From contig CAKRFU010000029.1 in assembly GCA_934320845.1 (NCBI GenBank), forward strand, positions 1 to 30,158: a stretch of DNA of 30,158 nucleotides, in the 5' to 3' direction. Within the stretch, counting starts at the first letter, position 1, and every line of letters begins with the position of its first letter. A program made the position numbers and the translations under genes. Below are positions 17,193 to 24,963 of the stretch, in pieces. This DNA comes from an uncultured Lachnospiraceae bacterium. GTDB taxonomy: Bacteria; Bacillota; Clostridia; Lachnospirales; Lachnospiraceae. The notes under the pieces were generated by a model. The model was given only the letters and a program-made list of their open reading frames with translations. It was not told where the DNA came from and did not search any database.

Positions 17193-19046
17193 TTATTTTG
17201 CCTTTGTTTTTACTTTCAAAACATTAGACCATGATCCAATGAGATATTTTGTTCCGGCATCTGTATTTACAGCTTTTTTACTTCTCTGACGGAAATAATA
17301 AGTTGTATTTGCTTTAAGTCCCGTGATATTCATTGGTTTATCGGAATGCTTATTTGCAGCCGCACATGACTTATTTATTGTTTTCGCATCTTTAAAGTCC
17401 TTATCAGTAGAATACTGAAGCTGGTACTTATCATAGCTTGAATACACATAAGTAATTTTTATGTAATTTTTTCCAATAAGTTTTTTCTTTTTTACCTTAT
17501 CCTTCTTTATATACCAATCAATACTTACAATAGGTTTAGTATCTTTTTTAGGTGGTGATGCAAGTGTCATGTGCCCTGAGTCACTTGACTTGCTTGATAA
17601 GTCTGAATATACGATAATATCAACCGTACCTCTGTTTTTGAAGCATGAGTTTTTCACTGTATAATAGTTATCCTCCACAGCTTTATCATATTGAACAAGT
17701 GTAGGATTGATATTTCCTGCCGGAAGAGATTTCGCTGCAAGGCAGAAATCATCCCACGAAGTAGCAACACCGACTGTATATGCTGAACTGTTATAAAGGT
17801 CATCCCACATAACTATATATTGATTGTTTACAATATCCTTTACATGCATATTTGTAATCTTCTTTCCACTGCTTACTGCTGTGCTTTTTGAAAAATTGGT
17901 ACTCTTTATATAAGCTTTTTTGCTGTTGAACCATATTGCAATCCACGTATCATCCGAGTCCTCTGCAAAATAGTCAACTAACGCATCATTACATAAAGCT
18001 CCCAATACAGTGCTTGTCGTGTCCTTTTTCTCATAAACACTGACCTCTTTGCCATCGCTTAATTTAAAAATCTTACCCTCACTGCTTCCTGACGGCACCT
18101 TTTTTCCCTTATTGTAAAGATTTACATACCTGGCATCAACATAGTAATATCCCGGCTTCTTGTATGTCATATAATTCACAGAATTCTTTCCGTTAAAATA
18201 TACTTTATAATATTTGTTTGTATCACCCTTTGTCTTTGATTCAACAGGCTCTGTTGAAACAACCTGAAGATTTGTATTTATAGGGACACGGTAGGAGTCT
18301 CCCCATGACGGAATGCCTGCATATAAGCGTATTCCAACGAATGACTTTGTTGTTTTTCCCTCCGCTTCAATCGTCACTTTTTCTCCATCTGCCGGGGTTG
18401 TACTCTTATAACGTCCGGGATCTATCCAAACCTGACTTCTCTTCACACGGTAAAATCCCGGACGATGAGCAGTCTGCACAAGATATGCCGCACAAGAATG
18501 AAATTCCGTAAGATTATAAGCAGGACTGTATCCATTACTCCACACAATAACCCACTCGTCATCATAATCGAGTACCTTAAATTTAGCTGTCTCGTACTCA
18601 AGAAAAGCTGCACTTGAATTATAATCACTTATCCAGTCAATACCACCGCCGACTACATTGCCGCCTCCGGTCCATATGTATCTGACTGTCTGGTTATTGT
18701 CCTGTGGCAGATACTTCGCTTTTATGGTATGGCCCTGAATTTTCGTTCCCTCAGGAACCGAATAAACTGTCTGTGTACTTCCGATTTTGGCAATATTGTC
18801 TGTTCCTACCAGATAAGCAGTTCCCTTTACATCAAATGTATCTGTATCCAGATACTGTGTTTTAAACTGTGTCATAGACGTATCATAATATGCCTTTGCC
18901 GTCTGCGCCGGCAGATATGCCGTTCCCATCGACAATGCCAGACCAAATACAAGTATCATGCTGCAAAGTTGTCTTAACCCTTTCCTACCGGAAATTCTTT
19001 TTATATTTTCCATAGCTTTTATTCTTTCTTTAAGTTTCTTTTTCAT
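17193..19046 (-). CDS. Secreted SH3b-like/FN3-like cell-surface protein, unknown
   Basis: About 617 residues. After a basic N-region comes a signal helix (SMILVFGLALSMGTAYL) with likely cleavage at AKA-YYD. The mature part is beta-rich and Tyr/Trp-rich. One stretch (about residues 330-395), running from KIFKLSDGKEVSVYE to WIAIWFNSKKAYI, resembles a bacterial SH3 domain. The last 100 residues form a FN3-like module with YQLQYSTDKDFKDA, TTYYFRQRSKK and GSWSNVLKVKTK. No catalytic motif or LPxTG was seen. Two ATGs follow GGGGAGG; the second (19046) has the better spacing. It is a likely wall-associated protein, transcribed towards pyk. Upstream, 19053-19359 holds only AT-rich divergent promoter DNA with a TATAAT near 19090-19100. 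Confidence 0.8.
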   Translation of the reverse strand: MKKKLKERIKAMENIKRISGRKGLRQLCSMILVFGLALSMGTAYLPAQTAKAYYDTSMTQFKTQYLDTDTFDVKGTAYLVGTDNIAKIGSTQTVYSVPEGTKIQGHTIKAKYLPQDNNQTVRYIWTGGGNVVGGGIDWISDYNSSAAFLEYETAKFKVLDYDDEWVIVWSNGYSPAYNLTEFHSCAAYLVQTAHRPGFYRVKRSQVWIDPGRYKSTTPADGEKVTIEAEGKTTKSFVGIRLYAGIPSWGDSYRVPINTNLQVVSTEPVESKTKGDTNKYYKVYFNGKNSVNYMTYKKPGYYYVDARYVNLYNKGKKVPSGSSEGKIFKLSDGKEVSVYEKKDTTSTVLGALCNDALVDYFAEDSDDTWIAIWFNSKKAYIKSTNFSKSTAVSSGKKITNMHVKDIVNNQYIVMWDDLYNSSAYTVGVATSWDDFCLAAKSLPAGNINPTLVQYDKAVEDNYYTVKNSCFKNRGTVDIIVYSDLSSKSSDSGHMTLASPPKKDTKPIVSIDWYIKKDKVKKKKLIGKNYIKITYVYSSYDKYQLQYSTDKDFKDAKTINKSCAAANKHSDKPMNITGLKANTTYYFRQRSKKAVNTDAGTKYLIGSWSNVLKVKTKAK

Positions 19047-19368
19047 AGGCATTTTCCTCCCCTGTTCAATATTTTTCTTATGAATCTACAAATATTATAC
19101 TGTATCTGCGAAAAAAAACATGAAAGTTTGCGTGAATGGTACATATATGGTGCGAATTGAACTACGCACACATTATTTATGGCTGTTTATCTCACCTCTT
19201 ACCCATAAAAATCTACCACTTACCGAAATAATATTTACAACATTTTAACCATATGCTTTAATCATATCAGACAGATAAAAACAGCAAACTTAAAGTTATA
19301 AAATTCTGAAGTCTAATCTCTGTCAATAAAAAAATGAAAAAGATAATGTACAGCAGGAGGTGAAAAAT

Positions 19369-19827
19369 TTGAAAATTCACTTGGAACTGGTTGATGAGGA
19401 TGAGCCTGAGATTATTATCAAATGCCGGGAACTCACACCCGATATAATCAGGCTCCAGCAATTGATTACAGGTTTCGATACAAAATCAAACCAAATGATT
19501 TTTTACAAAGGTGACACGGAGTATTACGTGAATCTGGCAAAAATATTATTTTTCCAGACAGAAAGTTCTGCCATATATGCACACACGACAACAGACGCTT
19601 ACGAAACCAAATACAAGCTGTATGAACTTGAAGAAATTCTTCCTGCATCATTTGTAAGAATATCAAAATCTGCAATTGTAAACAGCAGCCTTATTTACTC
19701 AATACAAAGAAATCTCACATCGTCGAGTGTTATTTCATTTAATAACACTCACAAGGAAATCTATGTTTCAAGAGCTTATTATAAAATGTTAAAGCTAAAA
19801 ATGGATGAACGAAGATTTCATAAATAA
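19369..19827 (+). CDS. LytTR-domain transcriptional regulator without receiver
   Basis: About 152 residues. The C-terminal 100 form a LytTR DNA-binding domain: KGDTEYYVNLAKILFFQTESSAIYAHT, YELEEILPASFVRISKSAIVN, and the tail EIYVSRAYYKMLKLKM. The short N-terminal part (KIHLELVDEDEPEIIIKC) is typical of stand-alone LytTR proteins found beside small membrane proteins. AGGAGG overlaps a GTG at 19360 but lies eight bases before the TTG at 19369, so TTG is the likely start. The LiaF-like gene follows on the same strand after 98 bases, and such pairs usually form a membrane-stress switch in which the membrane protein modulates the regulator. That role here is inferred. Confidence 0.88.
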   Translation: MKIHLELVDEDEPEIIIKCRELTPDIIRLQQLITGFDTKSNQMIFYKGDTEYYVNLAKILFFQTESSAIYAHTTTDAYETKYKLYELEEILPASFVRISKSAIVNSSLIYSIQRNLTSSSVISFNNTHKEIYVSRAYYKMLKLKMDERRFHK

Positions 19828-19836
19828 AAAAGGGCA

Positions 19837-19851
19837 ATGCCAGCACACTAG
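19837..19851. repeat. Isolated 15-bp copy of the MITE-like element end
   Basis: ATGCCAGCACACTAG is the exact complement of the first 15 bases of the 21845 element, placed between the LytTR and LiaF-like genes. No second end was found nearby. Confidence 0.5.
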
Positions 19852-19925
19852 CAAGAATTTACTATTCCATAAAAAAATTTCAATCAAAAATCAAGTGCTA
19901 AGAAGCACAGAAAAGAGGTCACATC

Positions 19926-20672
19926 ATGAACAGAAATAAAAATTCAATTTTTTGGGGACTTATGCTTATCGCCATAGCATGCTGTCTTATATTAAATCAA
20001 CTTCATATTGTTACATTTGCCATAAGCGTATCTAAAATAATATTAGGAGCTATTTTCGTCGGAACTGCCATAAATTCAATTTTTGCAAGAAGTTTTGGTG
20101 GCTTTTTCTTCTCACTTGCCTTTCTGTGGCTTATATTTGACAGTGTATTCGGTTTTCCGTATATATCCACAAAAACAGTTTTAATAATTGCTTTACTGCT
20201 CACTATCGGATTTTCAATGCTATTTCCAAGCAAGCATTTTCCGCACAATAACTATAACGCAAAAAAACATGTGGAATGGGATGATTATGATGATCCTGAT
20301 AAAGTCGGAAAACATCAGACTGTTTTTAACGAAGATACAAATGAAACTTTTTATGGCTACAACCAATTCGGCGCATCAGCAAAGTATATAAATACGGGTA
20401 ACTTTAAAAAAGCATCTCTTGAATCATCATTTGGTGAACTTAAAGTATATTTTGACAGTGCAAAAATCATTGCTGACACAGCAGAAATTTATGTTAAACA
20501 AAGTTTTGGATGTACACAGCTTTTTATTCCAAAAGAATGGCAGATAATTCAAAAAGCATCTGTATTTGCGGGAGCCATTGAAGAACGCAACAAAAATAAA
20601 AGTACCGGCTCACCTATAGTATACCTTACAGGCGAAGTAAAATTTGGAAGTATTATAATCACTTATGTATAG
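19926..20672 (+). CDS. LiaF-like membrane protein
   Basis: The N-terminal half has four hydrophobic helices (about 8-105) as in the LiaF transmembrane domain. A polar linker follows, then a C-terminal cell-wall-active-antibiotics-response domain of about 80 residues containing NTGNFKKASLESSFGELKVYFDSAKI, IYVKQSFGCTQLFIPKEW and a final GEVKFGSIIITY. LiaF proteins hold a partner regulator inactive until the envelope is damaged. The partner here would be the LytTR protein just upstream rather than LiaRS. AAAGAGG precedes the ATG. A terminator follows at 20742. Confidence 0.85.
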   Translation: MNRNKNSIFWGLMLIAIACCLILNQLHIVTFAISVSKIILGAIFVGTAINSIFARSFGGFFFSLAFLWLIFDSVFGFPYISTKTVLIIALLLTIGFSMLFPSKHFPHNNYNAKKHVEWDDYDDPDKVGKHQTVFNEDTNETFYGYNQFGASAKYINTGNFKKASLESSFGELKVYFDSAKIIADTAEIYVKQSFGCTQLFIPKEWQIIQKASVFAGAIEERNKNKSTGSPIVYLTGEVKFGSIIITYV

Positions 20673-20741
20673 ATTGTGGAAATATATGAAATTATGTAAA
20701 AATATAACATTGCATAAATGTAAGAAATTGTAAAAAAACAG

Positions 20742-20787
20742 GAGCGGTGCAGGCTTATACAATCCTGCCACCGCTCTTATTTTTTAT
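20742..20787 (+). terminator. Terminator after the LiaF-like gene
   Basis: GAGCGGTGCAGG pairs with CCTGCCACCGCTC with one bulged C, loop of 10, then a T-rich run. Confidence 0.85.
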
Positions 20788-20867
20788 ATCCCGGCATCTA
20801 TTTTTCTTTATACTTACAACGCCTTTTTTGCTTACAGATATTAAAATAAATAGCACCTGATTATCCA

Positions 20868-21722
20868 CTATTCGTGTTCTGCCAGAAATTTATTCATGTC
20901 ATTATGCATTATTTCAAATTTCTTCACTGTGTCCTGATTATCAGAAATATATGAGAGCATTTTTTCAATATATCCCTGCTCTTTTACAATCTTAAAACTT
21001 TCATTATAAACAAGTTCAAAAACAAGAGCCGCATGTCCGACAAGATTATCTATCGGCGTTTTCTTTAAACTTCTAAGCACCGCATGATGTTCCATAAATG
21101 CTTTCATTACCTCATCTGTCACTCTGGAATTTTTAAGTTCCTCTGTCGTAACATCATAAATCACTTCAAGTGTAACATCATAATTTACCTTTAAAATATC
21201 TATCTTGTCCGCATCTCTTATGATATTGCAAAACATCTTTACTCTTTCGCTAAGCCCCTCTTCAACACGATACGCACTGTGATTCCATATCGCTTTCCTT
21301 AATATATCAAGTTCTGAAATTTCTTTTGTCTCTTTTTCTTCACTTTCGGATTTAACAGCAGTCTCTTTTAAGTCTTTTGTCCCTTTTAAATCTTTTGCAG
21401 CATTTTCACTCACAAACTTTTCGATAAGACCATCCTCAAACAAAAGTTCAACACCATAATGAGCATGGTCAATAGACTCCGCATCAGAAAATGTGCCATA
21501 ATTTTTCAACTGCTCAAATCTTCCTATATCGTGCAACATTCCTATAAGCCACGCAAGATTTGTATCATCATCACCAAGACCAAGCGAACGGGCTATTCTC
21601 TCACTGAGAGCAGCCACTCTGTATGTATGGTCAACTTTAAGTTTTATCTTCTCGTCACTTGTGTCATAATTATCTGTATATTTCTTAAAAACGTTTTTTA
21701 CTTTTTTTCTGTCGATTGTCAT
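20868..21722 (-). CDS. HD-domain phosphohydrolase
   Basis: A 284-residue predicted metal-dependent phosphohydrolase. The HD metal site is complete: H32 in VDHTYRVAAL, H64-D65 in GMLHDIGRFE, then DHAHYGVELL, a His in WNHSAY and a late Asp in RDADKIDILK. The C-terminal helices resemble a subset of clostridial HD proteins of unknown substrate. Between about residues 107 and 137 there is a low-complexity Lys/Asp/Glu insert with the duplicated motif KDLKGTKDLKET, probably a surface loop formed by local slippage. AAGGAG precedes the ATG. It is monocistronic. Confidence 0.88.
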   Translation of the reverse strand: MTIDRKKVKNVFKKYTDNYDTSDEKIKLKVDHTYRVAALSERIARSLGLGDDDTNLAWLIGMLHDIGRFEQLKNYGTFSDAESIDHAHYGVELLFEDGLIEKFVSENAAKDLKGTKDLKETAVKSESEEKETKEISELDILRKAIWNHSAYRVEEGLSERVKMFCNIIRDADKIDILKVNYDVTLEVIYDVTTEELKNSRVTDEVMKAFMEHHAVLRSLKKTPIDNLVGHAALVFELVYNESFKIVKEQGYIEKMLSYISDNQDTVKKFEIMHNDMNKFLAEHE

Positions 21723-21844
21723 TAAATTTCACACTCCTTAATACTCTATATTATACAGTATAACACATTAATGACAATCAAATCTATGTTCTGTTGGAAT
21801 GAATTATTTTTGTTAAATCACACAAATTATTTTCACTAAATCGC

Positions 21845-22008
21845 CTAGTGTGCTGGCATGTTGCTATTTAGTCAAATGACGCAGAATGAATTTTTCATTC
21901 TGCAAGGCGGAAGAATGAGCCGTAGCGGGCTACGGCAATTGATGACAACGCAGCAGATGAAAATTCAGGCAAGTTATTTAGCTAAATATGAACAGGTCAG
22001 TACACTAG
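21845..22008. mobile_element. 164-bp MITE-like hairpin element with inverted ends
   Basis: Terminal inverted repeats CTAGTGTGCTGGCATGTT (21845) and the complement of AACAGGTCAGTACACTAG (to 22008) agree at 15 of 18 bases. Inside are a perfect GCAGAATGAA/TTCATTCTGC hairpin, a perfect GCCGTAGC/GCTACGGC hairpin, and an outer region that is itself imperfectly complementary. The whole could fold as one long structure. It has no ORF. It looks like a non-autonomous dispersed intergenic element. A 15-bp match to one end also occurs at 19837-19851. The remaining non-coding bases of 21723-22187 hold the promoters listed separately. Confidence 0.65.
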
Positions 22009-22009
22009 C

Positions 22010-22038
22010 TTGACAATGCACTATCAAACTGATAATAT
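22010..22038 (+). promoter_or_regulatory. Outward promoter at the edge of the MITE-like element
   Basis: TTGACA, a 17-base spacer and TAATAT begin two bases after the element's right end and point at the gene at 22188. The leader contains an imperfect inverted repeat (AAATCCGCAT, ATGTGGATTT; about 22080-22116) that could attenuate. A second TTGACA (22101) with TATAAT (22122) has a short 15-base spacer. Confidence 0.55.
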
Positions 22039-22187
22039 ATGCGCTATACATAGATAAACAGCACACAAAGTAACTAATGAAAATCCGCATATTCTCTTAA
22101 TTGACATGTGGATTTTCTATTTATAATCAAGCAAATAATTTTCTAATAATGATATGAATATTAAATTATTCAAAGGACTACATATAT

Positions 22188-22628
22188 ATGAAAAAAGTAG
22201 ATAAATTAGATAACAATATATTTAATGATAGCTCTAAGTCTGTTTCTATAGGTATTATAGACAGCAAATTGATTACACTAATAAAAGACTTAAATCCCAA
22301 TATAGCGCAACACATGATTGCCGGTACTAACATTGTCTTTTGGAAAAATCGTATTAAACATATTCAAAAGCATATTTCGGATTTTGACTCTCCAGAACAA
22401 TTTAAACAATGTTTTGAAAATATTCCATCTATAATATCTAACCCAGATTTTATAAGTACTAATCCCAAAGACAATAGCATATCGTTTATAAAAAGACAAT
22501 CAAAAAACACATCTGTCGCTGTTCGTATAGCAAATGACGGTAAGGCTTCTTTTCGTACAATGTACCCATTAAGAGACTCTCAACTCAAAAATTACCTAGA
22601 AAGCGGTCGTGCTAAAAAAATAGAATAG
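22188..22628 (+). CDS. Possible BECR-fold (PBECR-like) nuclease
   Basis: This 146-residue protein has no signal peptide. The central part has W52, then RIKHIQKHISDF with H58 and H62, and then SIISNPDFISTNPKDNSISFIKRQ. It closes with VAVRIANDGKASFRTMYPL. The order 'HI.KH, helix, NPD.I, strand with Lys, strand VAVRI, strand S.RTMYP' resembles the barnase-EndoU-colicinE5/D-RelE (PBECR) domains found in phage and toxin contexts. His, Lys and Ser/Thr would be the catalytic set. This is pattern recall, not a match I could test. No antitoxin gene is adjacent. AAAGGA is about ten bases before the ATG. The base composition is more AT-rich than that of its neighbours and suggests acquisition. Confidence 0.55.
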   Translation: MKKVDKLDNNIFNDSSKSVSIGIIDSKLITLIKDLNPNIAQHMIAGTNIVFWKNRIKHIQKHISDFDSPEQFKQCFENIPSIISNPDFISTNPKDNSISFIKRQSKNTSVAVRIANDGKASFRTMYPLRDSQLKNYLESGRAKKIE

Positions 22629-22689
22629 ATTTATATAGTCAGGAATAACAAAAGGACTGACGAGGTATATTGCATAAAATAAAAGAACA

Positions 22690-22732
22690 TATATCAATCT
22701 CTGCGTTAAAGCAGCCACAGCGAAAATAATTC
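22690..22732 (+). repeat. 43-bp dispersed repeat, copy A
   Basis: Begins TATATCAATC and ends CAGCGAAAATAATTC. It matches 27274-27316 at about 36 of 43 bases without gaps, in the same orientation. It ends 14 bases before the -35 of the ncRNA promoter. Confidence 0.7.
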
Positions 22733-22746
22733 AAATATAAATTATG

Positions 22747-22774
22747 TTGACTTTTTTAACTTATAGTGTATAAT
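22747..22774 (+). promoter_or_regulatory. Consensus promoter of the unidentified ncRNA
   Basis: TTGACT, a 16-base spacer and TATAAT; transcription would start near 22781-22783. Confidence 0.75.
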
Positions 22775-22781
22775 AAAGCAT

Positions 22782-22928
22782 GAAAAACATAAACTTTATA
22801 TAGATGAAATCTGAGGACGGAACAGGCAGCCGTCACGCCCCTTGTGGTCTTAAAGAGATGTGGGATTGTCACCCCACCTATTTCATTTATTAGTTAAGGT
22901 AGATGCCAATATGACATCTACCTTTTTT
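22782..22928 (+). ncRNA. Stand-alone structured RNA, family not recognised
   Basis: About 147 nt with its own promoter and terminator and no ORF. A 10-bp closing stem pairs UAGAUGAAAU (22801) with AUUUCAUUUA (22880). Inside it are a GACGG/CCGUC hairpin with loop AACAGGCAG and a GUGGG/CCCAC hairpin with loop AUUGUCAC, joined by a conserved-looking purine/pyrimidine linker. It faces a convergent gene, so it is not a leader riboswitch. It does not match SRP, tmRNA, RNase P or the 6S landmarks I know. A trans-acting small RNA is the best guess. Confidence 0.55.
22896..22928 (+). terminator. Terminator of the ncRNA
   Basis: AAGGTAGATG and CATCTACCTT pair perfectly over 10 bp around a 9-base loop, followed by a T-run. 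The A-rich left flank is short, so use by the opposite strand is doubtful. Confidence 0.85.
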
Positions 22929-22967
22929 CTTATTTTCTACAACCAATATAACTTAAAACTTAACTAT

Positions 22968-24719
22968 TTATTTTTGTGTTCTGTTGGAACAAATATCCCT
23001 TATACTTTCTGACATATCTGCATTTATGCTGACTGCTCTGCCTGAAATATCTTCCGGAACTACCGCCTGTTCAAGATTAAGTCGTATAAGTTTTATGTTT
23101 TCATGTTCTCGTACCAGCTTTTCAAAAGGAAATTTAATTATCATCGGGGTGTTAAATCCAACTCCAAGTTCCAGCAAAACAAGCTTTTTGTCCATTGCTT
23201 CCGTAAGAAAATCTGAAAATCTCTGCTCTGCTTTATACCACTCTTCATCCTGGACAAAATATCCGTCCTTGCGAAGATTCATGTCCATTGCTCCTCCGCA
23301 TACAGGACATTTTGGCACCATGTAAGATGGTACTTTGCAGTTTTTTCTAGCCTGATTCATCTGTCTGAACATTTTTACGGCGTCATAAATTTTATTGTGG
23401 CATCCCTTTTTGCATTGAATGTGAAAATAATCCCCCTGTGTACAAAATATCTTATCTTCCGACAATCCGGCTTTTACAAACTGGGCATCTGCATTTGTGC
23501 TAAGTACAAATATTTTTTTGTCAGATAGTGTATTCAGCAAAATTTTGTGAAGCGGTGTTACATTAAGTTCTATGCCGCCAAGCATTGCCTGTTTTGACCA
23601 ATACCCCCAGTAACTTTCTTCATCGGGATAAGGGTAAAATCCTGCACTGTACATGTCCTGCATGTATTGACCTTTTCCATATTTTTCCTGAAATTCTCCG
23701 AAATTTTTTTCAAAGAATTTTCCGCCATATTTTGCACCTGCTGCCGTACTCATTCCCGCACCTGCACCGATGAGTACATAATCCGCATCTTTCAGCAGTT
23801 TAGCAGCTTTCTCAATCTGCCTCTCATACGGCTCATCCTGATATATATAATCTTTTGCCGGCATTCCGCTGAGAAATGACTCAAATGTTATTTTTCTTTT
23901 TTCTGTTTTTCTTTTCGTCAATCTAAGTAACTTCATATAAATTTCTTCATCCTCATCTTTAAAGACATTGAAAATCACTTTAATTTTACTTCCCTTCTCT
24001 GCCTTGTAATCCTTAACTGTTTTTACCGCTGTCTCGGCTGCTTTGTCATTTGGAAACATAAATACACCTGTTGAAATACAGCAAAATGCAATTGAATTTA
24101 CATTATTTTTATCTGCTATTTCAAGACAGCTTCTATAACATGACGCCAATTGTTTTATATGCTTTTGAGTTAATCTGCCTCTCACAATCGGGCCGACGGT
24201 ATGAATAACATAATCACATGGCAGGTTGTACGCAGGAGTTATTTTTGCCTGTCCTGTCGGTTCCTCATACCCCTGCCCTCTCATTATCTGAGCGCATTTA
24301 TATCTAAGCTGTACCCCGGCATAAGTATGAATACAGTTGTCAATGCAATTGTGACATGGCTGATAGCACCCTGTCATTCCACTGTTTGCAGCATTAACTA
24401 TTGCTCCGGCTTTAAGTCTTGTTATATCGCCTTTCCAAACATATATATCCTCCTCAATTTCTTCTATATCATCAAGAGTAACTACACCTTTCTCTTCGTT
24501 CGCCGCTTTAAGATACTCATCCTGAATTTTTATAAATTCCCTGTCAGCTTCATGCGGCATTCTTATATTCATAAGAGAACGAAGCAATCTTTTCTGCTCA
24601 TTTTTATCGGCAGGAATATTTGTGTCTGAATACTCAGAATATATAGAACCTCCGGAATATTTCTGCTGTTCTTTCAACAAAGCTTCTATTAAAAATATAC
24701 GTCTTTCACTTTGATTCAT
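22968..24719 (-). CDS. Fused zinc-macrodomain ADP-ribosyl hydrolase and class-M sirtuin (SirTM-like)
   Basis: 583 residues. Residues 90-265 form a macrodomain: WKGDITRLKAGAIVNAANSG and IHTVGPI, then AFCCISTGVFMFP. A Cys/His segment (C118, C122, H123, C125, C129) is typical of the zinc-dependent macrodomains. Residues 300-575 form a Rossmann sirtuin: GAGAGMS (318-324), STNAD (407-411), zinc Cys at 436, 440, 471 and 474, and ELGVGFNTP. Where sirtuins have the catalytic His of HG, this protein has Q428-G429, the Gln substitution I recall for SirTM enzymes, which ADP-ribosylate a lipoylated protein instead of deacetylating. The longest frame opens at 24782; GAGGGTG spaces to the ATG at 24719. The usual GcvH-like and LplA2 partners are not beside it. 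Confidence 0.88.
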   Translation of the reverse strand: MNQSERRIFLIEALLKEQQKYSGGSIYSEYSDTNIPADKNEQKRLLRSLMNIRMPHEADREFIKIQDEYLKAANEEKGVVTLDDIEEIEEDIYVWKGDITRLKAGAIVNAANSGMTGCYQPCHNCIDNCIHTYAGVQLRYKCAQIMRGQGYEEPTGQAKITPAYNLPCDYVIHTVGPIVRGRLTQKHIKQLASCYRSCLEIADKNNVNSIAFCCISTGVFMFPNDKAAETAVKTVKDYKAEKGSKIKVIFNVFKDEDEEIYMKLLRLTKRKTEKRKITFESFLSGMPAKDYIYQDEPYERQIEKAAKLLKDADYVLIGAGAGMSTAAGAKYGGKFFEKNFGEFQEKYGKGQYMQDMYSAGFYPYPDEESYWGYWSKQAMLGGIELNVTPLHKILLNTLSDKKIFVLSTNADAQFVKAGLSEDKIFCTQGDYFHIQCKKGCHNKIYDAVKMFRQMNQARKNCKVPSYMVPKCPVCGGAMDMNLRKDGYFVQDEEWYKAEQRFSDFLTEAMDKKLVLLELGVGFNTPMIIKFPFEKLVREHENIKLIRLNLEQAVVPEDISGRAVSINADMSESIRDICSNRTQK

Positions 24720-24788
24720 TCTTACACCCTCTTTTCTTGCAAAATGATATAATGCAAGATTCAAAATACCTTTTGACACCAACTAATG

Positions 24789-24955
24789 CCACGGATTGCT
24801 CCATTGCCATGCAATTTTCGCAATCCTGCAACCACCTCCAATCCCGCATATTTGCAAGCAAATCTGCTACTTGTCGGTGTTTGGCGGGTCAAGCCACCAG
24901 ATAGCAATTTGTATGTAAACATACATTGCTATCTGCTTTTGACCCTTGCATCATA
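24789..24955. repeat. Hairpin-rich intergenic repeat
   Basis: GGATTGC and GCAATCC form one hairpin near 24792-24825. A larger one near 24897-24947 nests GGGTCA/TGACCC, AGATAGCAA/TTGCTATCT and GTATGT/ACATAC. There is no ORF and no U-run, but the second hairpin directly follows the flavin/ferredoxin gene and could protect or end its message. It has the look of a dispersed non-coding element. Confidence 0.45.
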
Positions 24956-24963
24956 AAACATTC

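Noticed and set aside
22782..22928. Riboswitch or T-box leader
   Set aside because: The following gene is convergent, a terminator closes the RNA, and no known aptamer landmarks were recognised.
22188..22928. Retron or toxin-antitoxin pair formed by the possible nuclease and the RNA
   Set aside because: No reverse transcriptase is present. The RNA has its own promoter and no repeats in the nuclease gene that would suggest a type III antitoxin.
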